Of a DNA stretch of 64,000 bases, positions 1-9,198 are shown piece by piece. The stretch's first letter is position 1. The number at the start of each line of letters is the position of its first letter. The position numbers and the translations under genes are program-made. The notes under the pieces are model-generated. The model was not told where the DNA came from. It searched no databases and saw nothing but the letters and a program-made list of their open reading frames with translations. This stretch comes from Ketobacter alkanivorans (lineage in GTDB: Bacteria > Pseudomonadota > Gammaproteobacteria > Pseudomonadales > Ketobacteraceae). The stretch lies in assembly GCF_002863865.1 (NCBI RefSeq), contig NZ_CP022684.1, positions 702,931-766,930 of the forward strand. Direction: 5' to 3'.

Positions 1-483
1 AACGAATTTAAAACCTACATTGTCTCAGGTGGCGGTGTTGAATTTATGCGCCCCATAACAGAATCCGTCTACGGTGTTCCACCCGAACAGGTGGTAGGCT
101 CGTCTATAAAAACCCAATACGAAGTTCAAGACGGAAAGCCCACACTGGTTCGGCTTGGTGAGATCGGGTTTATTAATGATAAAACGGGTAAACCTGTTGC
201 CATAAACGATCATATAGGGCGTCGCCCCATTGCCGCATTCGGTAATTCCGACGGGGATCAGCAGATGCTTGAATGGACTGCAGCAGGTGATGGCGCGCGA
301 CTGATGATGCTGGTATTCCATGACGATAAAGATCGGGAATACGCCTATGGCCCCGCCGGAGGTCAGCCGGAAAGCAGCTCTGGGCATTTCTCGCAAGAGC
401 TGATGGATAAAGCCAAGAAAAACAACTGGAATGTTATCAGCATGAAAAACGACTGGAAGAAGGTTTTTCCAGACAAGAAATAA
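1..483 (+). CDS. HAD-family hydrolase, C-terminal part (5' end outside window)
   Basis: The frame is open from the first base, so the gene begins upstream; about 160 C-terminal residues are present. The motif SGGGVEFMRP near the start and FGNSDGDQQML around residue 80 are the second and fourth conserved motifs of phosphoserine-phosphatase-like HAD hydrolases, the latter carrying the Mg-binding aspartates. Bacterial relatives of this subgroup are usually exported or periplasmic phosphatases of unknown substrate, but the N-terminus needed to judge export is missing. It converges with the FtsH-type gene, 51 bases away. The family call is firm; the substrate is unknown. Confidence 0.8.
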   Translation, partial: NEFKTYIVSGGGVEFMRPITESVYGVPPEQVVGSSIKTQYEVQDGKPTLVRLGEIGFINDKTGKPVAINDHIGRRPIAAFGNSDGDQQMLEWTAAGDGARLMMLVFHDDKDREYAYGPAGGQPESSSGHFSQELMDKAKKNNWNVISMKNDWKKVFPDKK

Positions 484-534
484 TCTGCATCACCTGCTGC
501 GGGCCTGCGATTCAGCAATACCGGCGGTACTGGA

Positions 535-2394
535 TCATTGCTGCAACAGCGCCTGAATTTCATCAGCACCCAAGGTTTCATGTGCAATTAAAGCCTCCGC
601 CAACATATCCAGTTGGCGGCGCTTTTCTTTCAGAAGCTGCTCGGTGCGCTGTTCACTTTTCTTTACCAATGCTTCAACCTCAAGATCAATTGTGTGGGCC
701 GTGGTGTCACTAAAATCGTGGGAAGTAGCTATTTCCATACCCAAAAAGGGATGCTCTTCATTCTGCGGAAAATAAATCGGGCCCAACTTTTCACTCATGC
801 CCCACTGGGTGACCATTCGCCGGGCCAGCCTTGTGCATTGCTTCAAATCATCTGCAGCACCGGAACTGATATTACCGAACACCACCCGCTCTGAGCAGCG
901 CCCTGCCAATAAAACACAAAGGCGATCTTCCAGTACATCCTGGGTATAATTAACGCGATCTTCTACCGGCATGGTTTCAGTGACACCCAGCGCCCGCCCA
1001 CGAGGGATGATAGTAACTTTGCTGACCGGATCTGCGTTGGGCAGGCTGATCGATAACAGAGCGTGTCCTGATTCGTGGTAGGCAATGCGCTTTTTATCTT
1101 CTTCGTTAAGAATTTCCTGCCGTGCCGATCCCAGTAGAATCTTATCGTGGGCGTACTCGAAGTCACTTTGCTCTATTTCAGATTTATTGTCATGGGCCGC
1201 GTGCAGCGCAGCCTCGTTTACCAGGTTCTCGAGGTCAGCCCCCGAGAAACCAATGGTTCGAGCCGACAATTGTGGCAGATCAACGTCATTGCCAATGGGC
1301 TTTTTACGGGTGTGCACCTGTAAAATCTGCAGACGGGCCATCTTTTGAGGCAGCTCCATGGTAATTTTGCGATCAAAACGCCCCGGCCGCATAAGCGCAG
1401 GATCAAGCACATCCGGCCGGTTTGTGGCTGCCAGCACAACCACCGGCTCATCATCGGCAAACCCATCCATCTCGGCCAATATTTGATTCAGGGTTTGTTC
1501 CCGTTCGTCATTGCCGCCCCCCACACCAGAACCCCGCACTCGCCCAACTGAATCAATTTCATCGACAAAAATCAATGCAGGTGCCTTTTCGCGGGCCTGC
1601 TGGAACATGCTTCGCACACGCCCTGCCCCTACCCCCACAAACATTTCGACAAACTCGGAACCGCTGATGCTAAAGAAAGGCACACCGGCTTCAGCGGCGG
1701 TGGCTTTGGCAAGTAAGGTTTTACCTGTACCCGGCGGCCCCATCATCAATATTCCCTTGGGTAATTTAGCCCCGAGCTTGCGGAATTTCTCCGGGTTAGA
1801 CAGAAACTCGATGATTTCCCTTAGATCCTGCTTGGCATCATCCAGCCCGGCCACTTCATCAAAGCTGATCTCGTTAGTGGCCACGTGCTCATACAGGCGG
1901 GCACGGGAGCGTGCAAAGCCAAACAGCCCTGAACCACCCCCCATTCGCCCCTGCAAAGCATGATTGCTATAGGCAAAAAAGCCGAAAATCAAAATCCAGG
2001 GCAAAATACTGATCAGAACGGTAGCCCAGGTTGGCAATTGTTCGCTTTTTGCAATCAGCTCTACGTTTCGGGTCTCGATCTCGGTCAGCAGGTTATCGTC
2101 CTGCAGTGCGGGCATATACGTTTTAAAATCGTACCCTTTTGCTTTATCCGTTCCGCTATAACGACCAAACACCTGCTGCCCGCGCAACTGCACCGATTCA
2201 ATTTGATTATTGTAGAGTTGCTGCTTGAACTGGGTATAGGGGATTTCAGCTGGCCCAGTTTCTGATTGAGTGGAAAAGCTGTAATAGAGAGCGAACAAAA
2301 AAAGCGTGAAGAATAAGGGCCGCCAGTCAAAAAGGGGATGGGGTGGCGGCACGTTACCTTTGGTTTGGTCTGGTTTCTGTTTGGGTTCGTTCAT
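535..2394 (-). CDS. ftsH: FtsH-type ATP-dependent zinc metalloprotease
   Basis: Membrane-anchored AAA+ protease that unfolds and degrades membrane and cytosolic proteins. At 619 aa it is slightly shorter than E. coli FtsH. Two membrane segments (about 22-40 and 122-142) flank a periplasmic domain. Walker A GPPGTGKT is at 219-226, Walker B LIFVDEID at about 274-281, the second region of homology near 323-341, and the zinc site HESGH at 440-444, where most FtsH proteins have HEAGH. The gene is not beside rlmE or folP, the usual FtsH neighbours, so it may be a second, accessory FtsH; the main copy may lie elsewhere. The ATG start lies just upstream of the first hydrophobic segment. It appears to be transcribed alone. 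Confidence 0.9.
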   Translation of the reverse strand: MNEPKQKPDQTKGNVPPPHPLFDWRPLFFTLFLFALYYSFSTQSETGPAEIPYTQFKQQLYNNQIESVQLRGQQVFGRYSGTDKAKGYDFKTYMPALQDDNLLTEIETRNVELIAKSEQLPTWATVLISILPWILIFGFFAYSNHALQGRMGGGSGLFGFARSRARLYEHVATNEISFDEVAGLDDAKQDLREIIEFLSNPEKFRKLGAKLPKGILMMGPPGTGKTLLAKATAAEAGVPFFSISGSEFVEMFVGVGAGRVRSMFQQAREKAPALIFVDEIDSVGRVRGSGVGGGNDEREQTLNQILAEMDGFADDEPVVVLAATNRPDVLDPALMRPGRFDRKITMELPQKMARLQILQVHTRKKPIGNDVDLPQLSARTIGFSGADLENLVNEAALHAAHDNKSEIEQSDFEYAHDKILLGSARQEILNEEDKKRIAYHESGHALLSISLPNADPVSKVTIIPRGRALGVTETMPVEDRVNYTQDVLEDRLCVLLAGRCSERVVFGNISSGAADDLKQCTRLARRMVTQWGMSEKLGPIYFPQNEEHPFLGMEIATSHDFSDTTAHTIDLEVEALVKKSEQRTEQLLKEKRRQLDMLAEALIAHETLGADEIQALLQQ

Positions 2395-2476
2395 TACTTA
2401 GTGCCTGAATGCGCATGCTGTAAGGGTCGATGCCCCATACTAACACATCGAATAAAAGCGCATTAGCAAGGGTGTT

Positions 2477-4909
2477 CTATTCGAGTACGCAGGCCACCAG
2501 ATCCAGCAAGGCTGTTTCAGACAGGGCACGGCTCATGTAGTAGCCTTGCACTTCATCACAGCCGTGCTCGCTCAGCAACTGATACTGCTCCCAGGTTTCC
2601 ACCCCTTCGGCAATGACACTGAGGTTAAGGCTCTTGGCGATGGCTATTACCGTTTGTGCAAGCTGCAGTGTATCGGCGTTCTCGACAATATCTTCAATGA
2701 AGACTTTGTCGATCTTCAAGGTGCTTATGGGAAACTTGCGCAGGTAGTTTAATGAGGAATAACCTGTCCCGAAGTCATCCACGGCTATGCGAATCTGAGC
2801 CTGTTGCAACTTTTTCAGCATTTGCAGGCTGTGTTCCACATCATCCATGATAGCGCTTTCGGTAATCTCCAGCTCAAGATGGGCCGGGTTAACATGATAG
2901 CGCTGTACCTGGAACAATACCCATTCAGCAAAATCATCCCGCTTGAACTGATTGGCAGAAACATTAACACCCACCCTGCCAAACGAGACCCCCTGTTGCT
3001 GCCACTGGGAAATCTTCTCGCAAGTCTGCTGGAACACCCATTCCCCTAGCGGAATAATCAGATCGGTCTGCTCGGCCAGATCGATAAACTCAAGAGGGCG
3101 CACAGTACCAAACACCGGGTGATCCCAACGCAACAGCACTTCAATACCGGTCATCACGCCATTGCGCACGGAATATTGTGGCTGAAAGAACAGGTCAAAC
3201 TCTTCCCGTACCAACGCTTTGCGCATGGCGTTTTCCATGATCAAACGATCCATGGCGCGCTTGTTCATCTGTTCATCATAGAACTGGTAGTTGTTTTTGC
3301 CTGACCGCTTGGCGGCATACATGGCAGTGTCGGCGCTGCGCAACAGCACTTCTGCGGTCTGCCCGTGATATGGGTAAATGCTGATACCGATACTGCAGGA
3401 GGAGTACACCTCTCTGCCATCGATTAGAAACGGGGCAAAGAACTGGGCCAGCACTCGGGAGGCCATTTTAATGGCGGTCTGCTCGGCGACTTCCCGATCC
3501 AGGTTACGCAGTACCAGGGCGAATTCATCGCCACCCATGCGGGCAACGGTGTCCCCTTCGCCCAGGCAGTACATCAAACGCCGGGCAACTGATTTAAGCA
3601 GTTGATCACCCGCGCTGTGCCCAAGGGAGTCATTAACCGGTTTAAAGCGATCCATATCCAGGAACAAAACGGCTAGCGCCGTGCTGTTTTCTTCCGACTC
3701 AACCACTGCATCCTGCAGGCGTTCATTAAACAGCAAACGATTGGCCACCCCGGTAAGGGAATCGTAATGGGCCAGCCGATAGATTCGCATTTCGTTGCGC
3801 TTCTTATCGGCAATATCCATTAGCATCCCCACATAGTTCTGCACCTCATTTTTGAGGTTGTGGGTCTGACTGAAACTGAGTATGGCCGGTCGGTGTTCAC
3901 CGCTGCGCCGCACAAAGTCGCATTCGCCCCGCCATTTTCGATCACGCTGCAGACAATGACGTATTTTACGGAAAAACTCCGGCCCGTAACGGCCACGCCA
4001 GATGTGGCTGCAGTGAAGGCCCAGCATCTCTTTGGGGGAATAGCCGGTTAACTCGTAGAACGCAGGATTGGCGCGCAAAATAAAGCCGCTACGATCGGTA
4101 ATGAAGAACCCTTCTGACACGGCATCGAAAGTGGCAGCGAATAACTGGCGTTCGCTTTCCAACAATTCACGGCTGGGGAAATATTCTGCAATACCCAGGG
4201 TTCCGATGATGTCTCCAAACTCATTAAACAACAGGGAAAACTGGATAGTGGCTGATATCGCATTGCCATCCAGGCTGCGCAGGGTCTGGCGAACCACTCG
4301 GGTTTCAGGCTTTCCGTTTACAAACAAATCCTGGCAAACGGATTCCAGAAACTCTCCGGTTTCCTGGGTAAGAAATGTCATCTGGCCTGACGTCAGCAGC
4401 GTATTGATATCAAAGCCCAGGGTTCGACATTCACCACTTACCTTTATCAGGCGCATGTTCTGGTCGGAGACCCAAACCAAACGGGACAAAGCCGATTGCT
4501 CCCCCGCATTATAGACGGCAGGGTTTTGCACCATGGAAATCACACCGCACAGGTATTCCTTGTTACCGGCTTCTCCACCAAAGAGCAGGGTGTTATCCAA
4601 GTGCCCAAAGCGCCAGTAGCCGCACTCATCCCGAAATCGAAATAAGTGTCCTGCATTCGACTCGTTGGCTTTTACCATGGCGTCGATCAAATCTTCGCGA
4701 ATATTGCGTAGCTGCAGCACCGGTGACGACGGACTGTGAAGATGAGCCTGATACAGATCGGTATCGTGGGACGTTTGGGTTAGCAGGGATTGCGGGGATG
4801 CCATATTGGAACAAACAATTCGCTGCTGATGCTGATCGGCAACAAAAACGTAATTTGGGCAATGTAGCCCTGCTTCGGCAGGGTCGTGCAGCATCAGTGA
4901 CGAATTCAT
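2477..4909 (-). CDS. PAS-GGDEF-EAL cyclic di-GMP turnover protein
   Basis: An 810-aa cytoplasmic signalling protein. No membrane segment is evident. A poorly conserved sensor-like region (1-250) is followed by a PAS domain (about 262-370), a diguanylate cyclase domain (378-540) with intact GGDEF at 459-463, and an EAL phosphodiesterase domain (about 555-805). The EAL signature reads EVLLRW, a variant also found in active phosphodiesterases. DDFGTGYSS and IAEGVET, which carry metal and catalytic residues, are present. Both activities are therefore plausible, and net activity cannot be read from sequence. The long N-terminal region probably receives an unknown signal. The gene stands 82 bases upstream of the ftsH-type gene on the same strand. 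Confidence 0.93.
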   Translation of the reverse strand: MNSSLMLHDPAEAGLHCPNYVFVADQHQQRIVCSNMASPQSLLTQTSHDTDLYQAHLHSPSSPVLQLRNIREDLIDAMVKANESNAGHLFRFRDECGYWRFGHLDNTLLFGGEAGNKEYLCGVISMVQNPAVYNAGEQSALSRLVWVSDQNMRLIKVSGECRTLGFDINTLLTSGQMTFLTQETGEFLESVCQDLFVNGKPETRVVRQTLRSLDGNAISATIQFSLLFNEFGDIIGTLGIAEYFPSRELLESERQLFAATFDAVSEGFFITDRSGFILRANPAFYELTGYSPKEMLGLHCSHIWRGRYGPEFFRKIRHCLQRDRKWRGECDFVRRSGEHRPAILSFSQTHNLKNEVQNYVGMLMDIADKKRNEMRIYRLAHYDSLTGVANRLLFNERLQDAVVESEENSTALAVLFLDMDRFKPVNDSLGHSAGDQLLKSVARRLMYCLGEGDTVARMGGDEFALVLRNLDREVAEQTAIKMASRVLAQFFAPFLIDGREVYSSCSIGISIYPYHGQTAEVLLRSADTAMYAAKRSGKNNYQFYDEQMNKRAMDRLIMENAMRKALVREEFDLFFQPQYSVRNGVMTGIEVLLRWDHPVFGTVRPLEFIDLAEQTDLIIPLGEWVFQQTCEKISQWQQQGVSFGRVGVNVSANQFKRDDFAEWVLFQVQRYHVNPAHLELEITESAIMDDVEHSLQMLKKLQQAQIRIAVDDFGTGYSSLNYLRKFPISTLKIDKVFIEDIVENADTLQLAQTVIAIAKSLNLSVIAEGVETWEQYQLLSEHGCDEVQGYYMSRALSETALLDLVACVLE

Positions 4910-4984
4910 AAGGAAGCCACGGGGTCCGCTTGTTATTGTTCTTATTTATTAGGCTGTAGTAACGGTTATACCATGGCCAAATGA

Positions 4985-5989
4985 TTAATGCATGGTCGGA
5001 TCTATTAAATCATTTGAATAGGATACCTTTCCTGTCCTATCTATCAGTATTGCAGAGATACCTGCCAAAGAATTGACTAGTTTCATGCCTTTTTCAGGCC
5101 CAAGCACGAATACGGTGGTAGACAGCGCGTCTGCATCAATGGACTGATTCGCCAGAATGCTCACGCTTAACAGCTCACGGGCTGAGTCCCCCTGAGCGGG
5201 GTCGATAATATGGTGAAAGCGCACACCGTCCGCATCAAAGTAGCGCTCGTAATCACCGGAGGTGGATATGGCTGCGTTGGATAGTGGCACGGTGATCACA
5301 TGCTCCTCCCCTCTGGGATGCTTGATGCCCAGCATCCAGGGCCGACCTCGATGATCGCCGATCAGACGACTATCGCCGCCTGCAGTCACCACCGCATTGT
5401 TAACACCTGCCTGCTGCAATATGGCAACCGCGTTGTCTACCGCATACCCTTTGGCAATGCCGCCCAGATCGATTCTCATGCCTGGTTTAGCGAATGCAAT
5501 GGTCTGCTCAGCAGCATTCAGTTTGAGCTGGCGATAGTCAATAAGTGCGGCGGCGGCTTTCTGCTGCGCCTCATCAGGACGAACACGATTACGATAGTCA
5601 AACCGGTGTCCAAGGGATGCAAAGGTGATGTCAAAGGCTCCGCCGCTTACTTGACTGTAATAATTGGATTTCTGAATAAGCTTGAACAGTTCTGTACTGA
5701 CGGATACCGGATGATCGGCTGCCTCGCGGTTGATCCTGGCCAGTTCAGCCGTGTCGATGTAGGGGCTCATCAGTTGATTAATGCGCTCCATTTCATCCAT
5801 GACCCGCTGCATTAACACTTGGGCTTGCTGTGGGTCGTCCTGCCACAGCTCGACGAACACTCGGGTGCCCATTATGGGCTCTTCCCGACTGAACCAATCG
5901 GCTCGGGCAAGATCCGCGAATGACGCGACAACCGCAATGGCTGCCCAAATCAGGTAGCCATAACGATTGGTGGGCTTATGGGTGATCAC
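4985..5989 (-). CDS. apbE: FAD:protein FMN transferase (ApbE family)
   Basis: ApbE attaches FMN covalently to threonine in flavoproteins such as NqrB/NqrC or RnfG/RnfD, acting in the periplasm. The 334-aa product has a hydrophobic signal segment (about 12-30, ending near ARA) without a lipobox cysteine, so it looks soluble-periplasmic or signal-anchored rather than a lipoprotein. Family motifs seen are EEPIMGTRV, GGIAKGYAVD, TAGGDSR, TSGDYERYF and DADALSTTVFVLG; the last carries metal-binding residues. The dehydrogenase gene ends 6 bases upstream on the same strand, suggesting co-transcription. No Nqr or Rnf target gene is in this window, so the substrate is unknown. Confidence 0.9.
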   Translation of the reverse strand: MITHKPTNRYGYLIWAAIAVVASFADLARADWFSREEPIMGTRVFVELWQDDPQQAQVLMQRVMDEMERINQLMSPYIDTAELARINREAADHPVSVSTELFKLIQKSNYYSQVSGGAFDITFASLGHRFDYRNRVRPDEAQQKAAAALIDYRQLKLNAAEQTIAFAKPGMRIDLGGIAKGYAVDNAVAILQQAGVNNAVVTAGGDSRLIGDHRGRPWMLGIKHPRGEEHVITVPLSNAAISTSGDYERYFDADGVRFHHIIDPAQGDSARELLSVSILANQSIDADALSTTVFVLGPEKGMKLVNSLAGISAILIDRTGKVSYSNDLIDPTMH

Positions 5990-5995
5990 AACGCC

Positions 5996-6688
5996 TTACC
6001 AAGGTACCAGGGTGCCATCGTAGGCGATAAAGTCACCGCTTTGCTGAGTTTTGAGTCCATCAATGATTTTGCGCATGCCACTGACGGAAGTGGTTGTGTC
6101 AATCAATGCGTTGGGGCCGCCCATATCGGTCAGCACCCATCCGGGATGCAAGGCAACCACTTTGATTTGCTCGGATGCCAAGTCAACTGATAAGGACTTG
6201 GTGGCGGCATTCAGCGCCGCCTTGGAACTGCGATAAAGGTAGCTGCCACCGGAGGTGTTATCACTCATGGAGCCCATTTTGCTGCTGAGCATGGCAATGG
6301 TGGCACTGCCTGCGCTCATCAGGTTGGATCTCAGCAACTCGACCATTTTAATGGGAGCAATACAATTGATCTGAAACACTTTGCTCCATTCCGCCTCATC
6401 CAGTTTGCCCAAAGGGTTGCTGTTCCCGTAGTAACCGGCGTTGTTGATGAGCACGTGAATGAGCCTGTCACCAACCGCATCAGATAATGCCTGGCGGGAG
6501 GCTGCATCTGCCACATCTAATGCATACAGTGACATGGCGTCCGGGTACTGTTGCTGGAGCGCTTGCAAGCCTTCGGATTGATCTGGATGGCGTGCGGTTG
6601 CGATCACTCGTTGGCCGGCTTTCAGATACTGTCGGGTGAATTCCAGTCCGATTCCGCGATTGGCACCGGTAATTAATATCGTTTTCAT
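5996..6688 (-). CDS. Short-chain dehydrogenase/reductase
   Basis: A 230-aa classical SDR. The NAD(P)-binding motif TGANRGIG is at about residues 7-14, NNAG near 85, the catalytic serine in MLSSKMG near 135, and the YRSSK active-site Tyr/Lys near 153. The length and the GANRGIGLEF start resemble the C-factor/sniffer-like SDR subgroup rather than FabG. The substrate cannot be predicted. It lies between greB (66 bases upstream) and apbE (6 bases downstream), all on the minus strand, and could form a transcription unit with apbE. Confidence 0.88.
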   Translation of the reverse strand: MKTILITGANRGIGLEFTRQYLKAGQRVIATARHPDQSEGLQALQQQYPDAMSLYALDVADAASRQALSDAVGDRLIHVLINNAGYYGNSNPLGKLDEAEWSKVFQINCIAPIKMVELLRSNLMSAGSATIAMLSSKMGSMSDNTSGGSYLYRSSKAALNAATKSLSVDLASEQIKVVALHPGWVLTDMGGPNALIDTTTSVSGMRKIIDGLKTQQSGDFIAYDGTLVPW

Positions 6689-6754
6689 AACTCGCGCTCC
6701 CCGTTAATGTGCGACGCCGCTGGCGTCACATTGACCTCACCCTATGGTACTTTA

Positions 6755-7264
6755 TCACTGAAACCCGTCATAGCTGACCCTGGATATTTCAAAGCAGGCC
6801 TCCCCTTTTGGGCGTGCCACGATCACGTCATCCCCTTCCTGCTTTTTAAGCAAGGCTTTGGCCATTGGGGAATCAATGCTGATCCAACCTCGTTCAAGAT
6901 CAATTTCATCTGCACCAACCAGCCGGTAACGCTCGATGCCTCCCCCATCCAGATCCTCCAGCTCAACCCAGGCACCAAAGAATATCCGGCTCTGGTCGGT
7001 GGGTTTTTGGTTCACTGCTTTCACCACCTCCAGGCGCTTTACAAGATACCGAATGCGGCTATCGATTTCCCGCAGCTGCTTTTTACGGTAGATATATTCT
7101 GCGTTTTCGGAGCGATCCCCCTCTGCCGCAGCCTCACTAAGGGCCTTGGTCACTTCCGGCCGCACTGTATCGCTGATATGACGCAACTCCGTCATGAGTT
7201 TGTCTCGCCCCTCCGGGGTGATGTATGGGGCGGCGGGTTGTGAGGGTGGTCGGTATCGGCTCAT
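6755..7264 (-). CDS. greB: Transcription elongation factor GreB
   Basis: GreB enters the RNA polymerase secondary channel and stimulates cleavage of backtracked transcripts. The 169-aa protein has the N-terminal coiled coil with the tip motif EGDRSENAEY, holding the acidic residues that position catalytic Mg, and a C-terminal FKBP-like domain (about 90-160). The basic, proline-containing N-terminus and DRSEN tip fit GreB better than GreA. A perfect 6-bp dyad, GACGCC-GCT-GGCGTC at 6713-6727, lies downstream but lacks a U-tract, so it is only a weak terminator candidate. The unknown 150-aa gene lies 53 bases upstream on the same strand. Confidence 0.93.
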   Translation of the reverse strand: MSRYRPPSQPAAPYITPEGRDKLMTELRHISDTVRPEVTKALSEAAAEGDRSENAEYIYRKKQLREIDSRIRYLVKRLEVVKAVNQKPTDQSRIFFGAWVELEDLDGGGIERYRLVGADEIDLERGWISIDSPMAKALLKKQEGDDVIVARPKGEACFEISRVSYDGFQ

Positions 7265-7317
7265 TAAGTTTCTTTTTTTAAGGGCAGCTCACTCAGCAGG
7301 GCTGCCAGGATTTACTA

Positions 7318-7770
7318 TCAGGGACGGCTTATCAAGTCAGGGTTTTCGGATAACTGTTTTACCATTTTATATTCGGCGCTGAGCACTTGCATGGTGCCAT
7401 CCTGGGGGGTTTCCTCTGCGTTATCCACAATTTTATTCATAAGAAAATCGAATGACAGGTAGCCCCCATCATCAGGGCGACAATGGGGAAACAATTGAAT
7501 CAGTCCATTGAAGTATTCCCTTGGGGCTGCGATCAGGATATGCAGTTTGCCATCCCGTGGGGCAGTGACCCCCAGGGATGGATTCTCCAGCCGGGCCACT
7601 TCCTTCACAGTGACCACTGCCTGGTTTTCAGCGAACGAGGAGGATCTGGCACCACCGTTACATTTCAACTGATAGCGCATGGAAGCCTTACCGGTTGCAG
7701 GATCCACCTCCAAGGTTTGGGACAGTTTGAAAGTGCTCACGATCATTTGGATCTGGGCGTCGTAATGCAT
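7318..7770 (-). CDS. Conserved-looking protein of unknown function (150 aa)
   Basis: I do not recognise this family. The 150-aa product has no signal peptide or membrane segment. It contains alternating beta-type stretches (residues 5-75, including a single Cys-Asn-Gly-Gly turn near 37) and a C-terminal acidic helical part. A segment near 85-100 reads as a hydrophobic strand followed by EYFNGLIQLFP. It sits upstream of greB on the same strand with a 53-base gap, so co-expression is possible. Coding character (no internal stops, normal composition, ATG start) supports a real gene. No function is proposed. Confidence 0.65.
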   Translation of the reverse strand: MHYDAQIQMIVSTFKLSQTLEVDPATGKASMRYQLKCNGGARSSSFAENQAVVTVKEVARLENPSLGVTAPRDGKLHILIAAPREYFNGLIQLFPHCRPDDGGYLSFDFLMNKIVDNAEETPQDGTMQVLSAEYKMVKQLSENPDLISRP

Positions 7771-7884
7771 GGGTACGTCTCACTACTTTATTGTTCTTAT
7801 AGGTGTGCTTGTGTCGGTGTTCAGCGACTTATTCAGCTGACTTTATCACGAATTCACCATGCTGTTCGAGCCTGGTGTGTGAGC

Positions 7885-8475
7885 CTAAAATTCGATCCCG
7901 GCCTGGGCCTTCACCCCCAGACGAAACGCATGACGCTCGTCCTCAACAGAGCTGATAGTGTCTGCAATTTCCTGCAGCGGGGTCGCCATGGTTCGACCGG
8001 TAATGATCACGTTCTGGTGCTTGGGGCGTTGTTGCAGGGCTTCTACCACTGGCTCTACGTCCAGATAATGGTATTTGAACATGTAGCTCATTTCGTCAAA
8101 TATCAGCAGGTCATAGGCTGGGTTGCTGAGATAAGGGCGGGCGGTTTCCCAGGCTTTCTGGGCGGTGGCGATGTCCTGCTCTTTGTTCTGGGTTTCCCAG
8201 GTGAACCCATCCCCCATCACATGCCAATCCACCATGGGGTGATCACGGAAGAATTTCAGCTCGCCGGTTTCCTCTCGCCCTTTTAGAAACTGTACTACGG
8301 CACAGCGTTTGCCATGGCCCAACGAGCGCGCCATGGTGCCAAACGCTGAGCTGCTCTTGCCCTTGCCATTGCCCTTCATCAGGATAAGAATGCCCCGCTC
8401 TTCGGTGGCTTTGGCAATTTTAGCGTCCATGACGGCTTTTTTAGCCGCCATACGTTGTTGATGCTTATCTGTCAT
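7885..8475 (-). CDS. cobO: Cob(I)yrinic acid a,c-diamide adenosyltransferase (BtuR/CobO type)
   Basis: Transfers the 5'-deoxyadenosyl group of ATP to reduced corrinoids, giving the coenzyme B12 form. The P-loop near residues 34-42 is the family-specific GNGKGKSS, and LLIFDEMSYM near 128 is the Walker-B-like strand; at 196 aa the length matches BtuR/CobO. No other cobalamin biosynthesis gene is present here, which fits a salvage role in a bacterium that imports corrinoids. The epmC gene lies 47 bases upstream on the same strand and may be co-transcribed. Confidence 0.93.
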   Translation of the reverse strand: MTDKHQQRMAAKKAVMDAKIAKATEERGILILMKGNGKGKSSSAFGTMARSLGHGKRCAVVQFLKGREETGELKFFRDHPMVDWHVMGDGFTWETQNKEQDIATAQKAWETARPYLSNPAYDLLIFDEMSYMFKYHYLDVEPVVEALQQRPKHQNVIITGRTMATPLQEIADTISSVEDERHAFRLGVKAQAGIEF

Positions 8476-8522
8476 GAGTAAGTTCCATTAATGTGGATTG
8501 AAAAGCCCTCGACGAAGGCGGT

Positions 8523-9068
8523 TCATAGACTGAGTGGATCGAATTGTTCCGGGGTGAGCTGCTCGCTTTGACCATAAAAGTGGCACAGCGACAGGCGTAA
8601 CGTCTCTGCTCGCGTGGACAATCCTTGTTGAATAAGGGTTAACACCTGCTGATATACCGCCTGTTTGAACGGGTTAGAATCGGTGGCTTCGCCATTGAGA
8701 TTATCCACGCTCACTTGAAAGCGAATGCCTGCGGCAACCGACAATATCCACTCCAAGGCCTGCGGCTTGACTTCAACTTGCTCAAAAATCATTTGCTGTT
8801 CGGCGCTGCGACCATCCGGCTCGTACCAATAACCAAAATCCACTTGCTGCCGCCGGGCTGCGCCAGCAATCAGCCAATGGGCGGTTTCGTGCAAGGCGCT
8901 GCGATAGAAGCCGTGGGCAAAGTGCAGTTCATGGTTGGGCTGCCCTGGCCCGGCAGGCAGGTAAATGGGTTCATCACCACCTTTTACAAGGCGAGTGTTG
9001 TAGGGCTGCAGAAAGCACTGATTGAACAGTGCGATGATGTCTTCTATTTGATGTTCCGGCTGTGCCAT
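8523..9068 (-). CDS. epmC: Elongation factor P hydroxylase EpmC
   Basis: EpmC (YfcM) hydroxylates the beta-lysylated lysine of elongation factor P, the last step of EF-P modification. The 181-aa product carries SALHETAHWLIAG, containing the HExxH-like metal ligands, and the AGGARRxxxDFGYWYEPDGR-type region (here GAARRQQVDFGYWYEPDGR) typical of the family. epmA, epmB and efp are not in this window. The gene is divergent from the MATE exporter (130-base gap) and probably co-transcribed with the corrinoid adenosyltransferase gene. Confidence 0.9.
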   Translation of the reverse strand: MAQPEHQIEDIIALFNQCFLQPYNTRLVKGGDEPIYLPAGPGQPNHELHFAHGFYRSALHETAHWLIAGAARRQQVDFGYWYEPDGRSAEQQMIFEQVEVKPQALEWILSVAAGIRFQVSVDNLNGEATDSNPFKQAVYQQVLTLIQQGLSTRAETLRLSLCHFYGQSEQLTPEQFDPLSL

Positions 9069-9198
9069 TCTGATTCAACTACCTGACATTACTGCTGAAT
9101 TACCAACCTTGTTGCGTGCGATGCCTGGCTAAAAACACCCATTACAACGCCGGGCAACATGATAAACTACTCAACCCTCAGACTCACCTTAGTAGAGC

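Noticed and set aside
7483..8286. A long open frame on the plus strand across the unknown 150-aa gene and cobO
   Set aside because: It is fully antisense to two genes, one with clear family motifs; its translation shows no family pattern.
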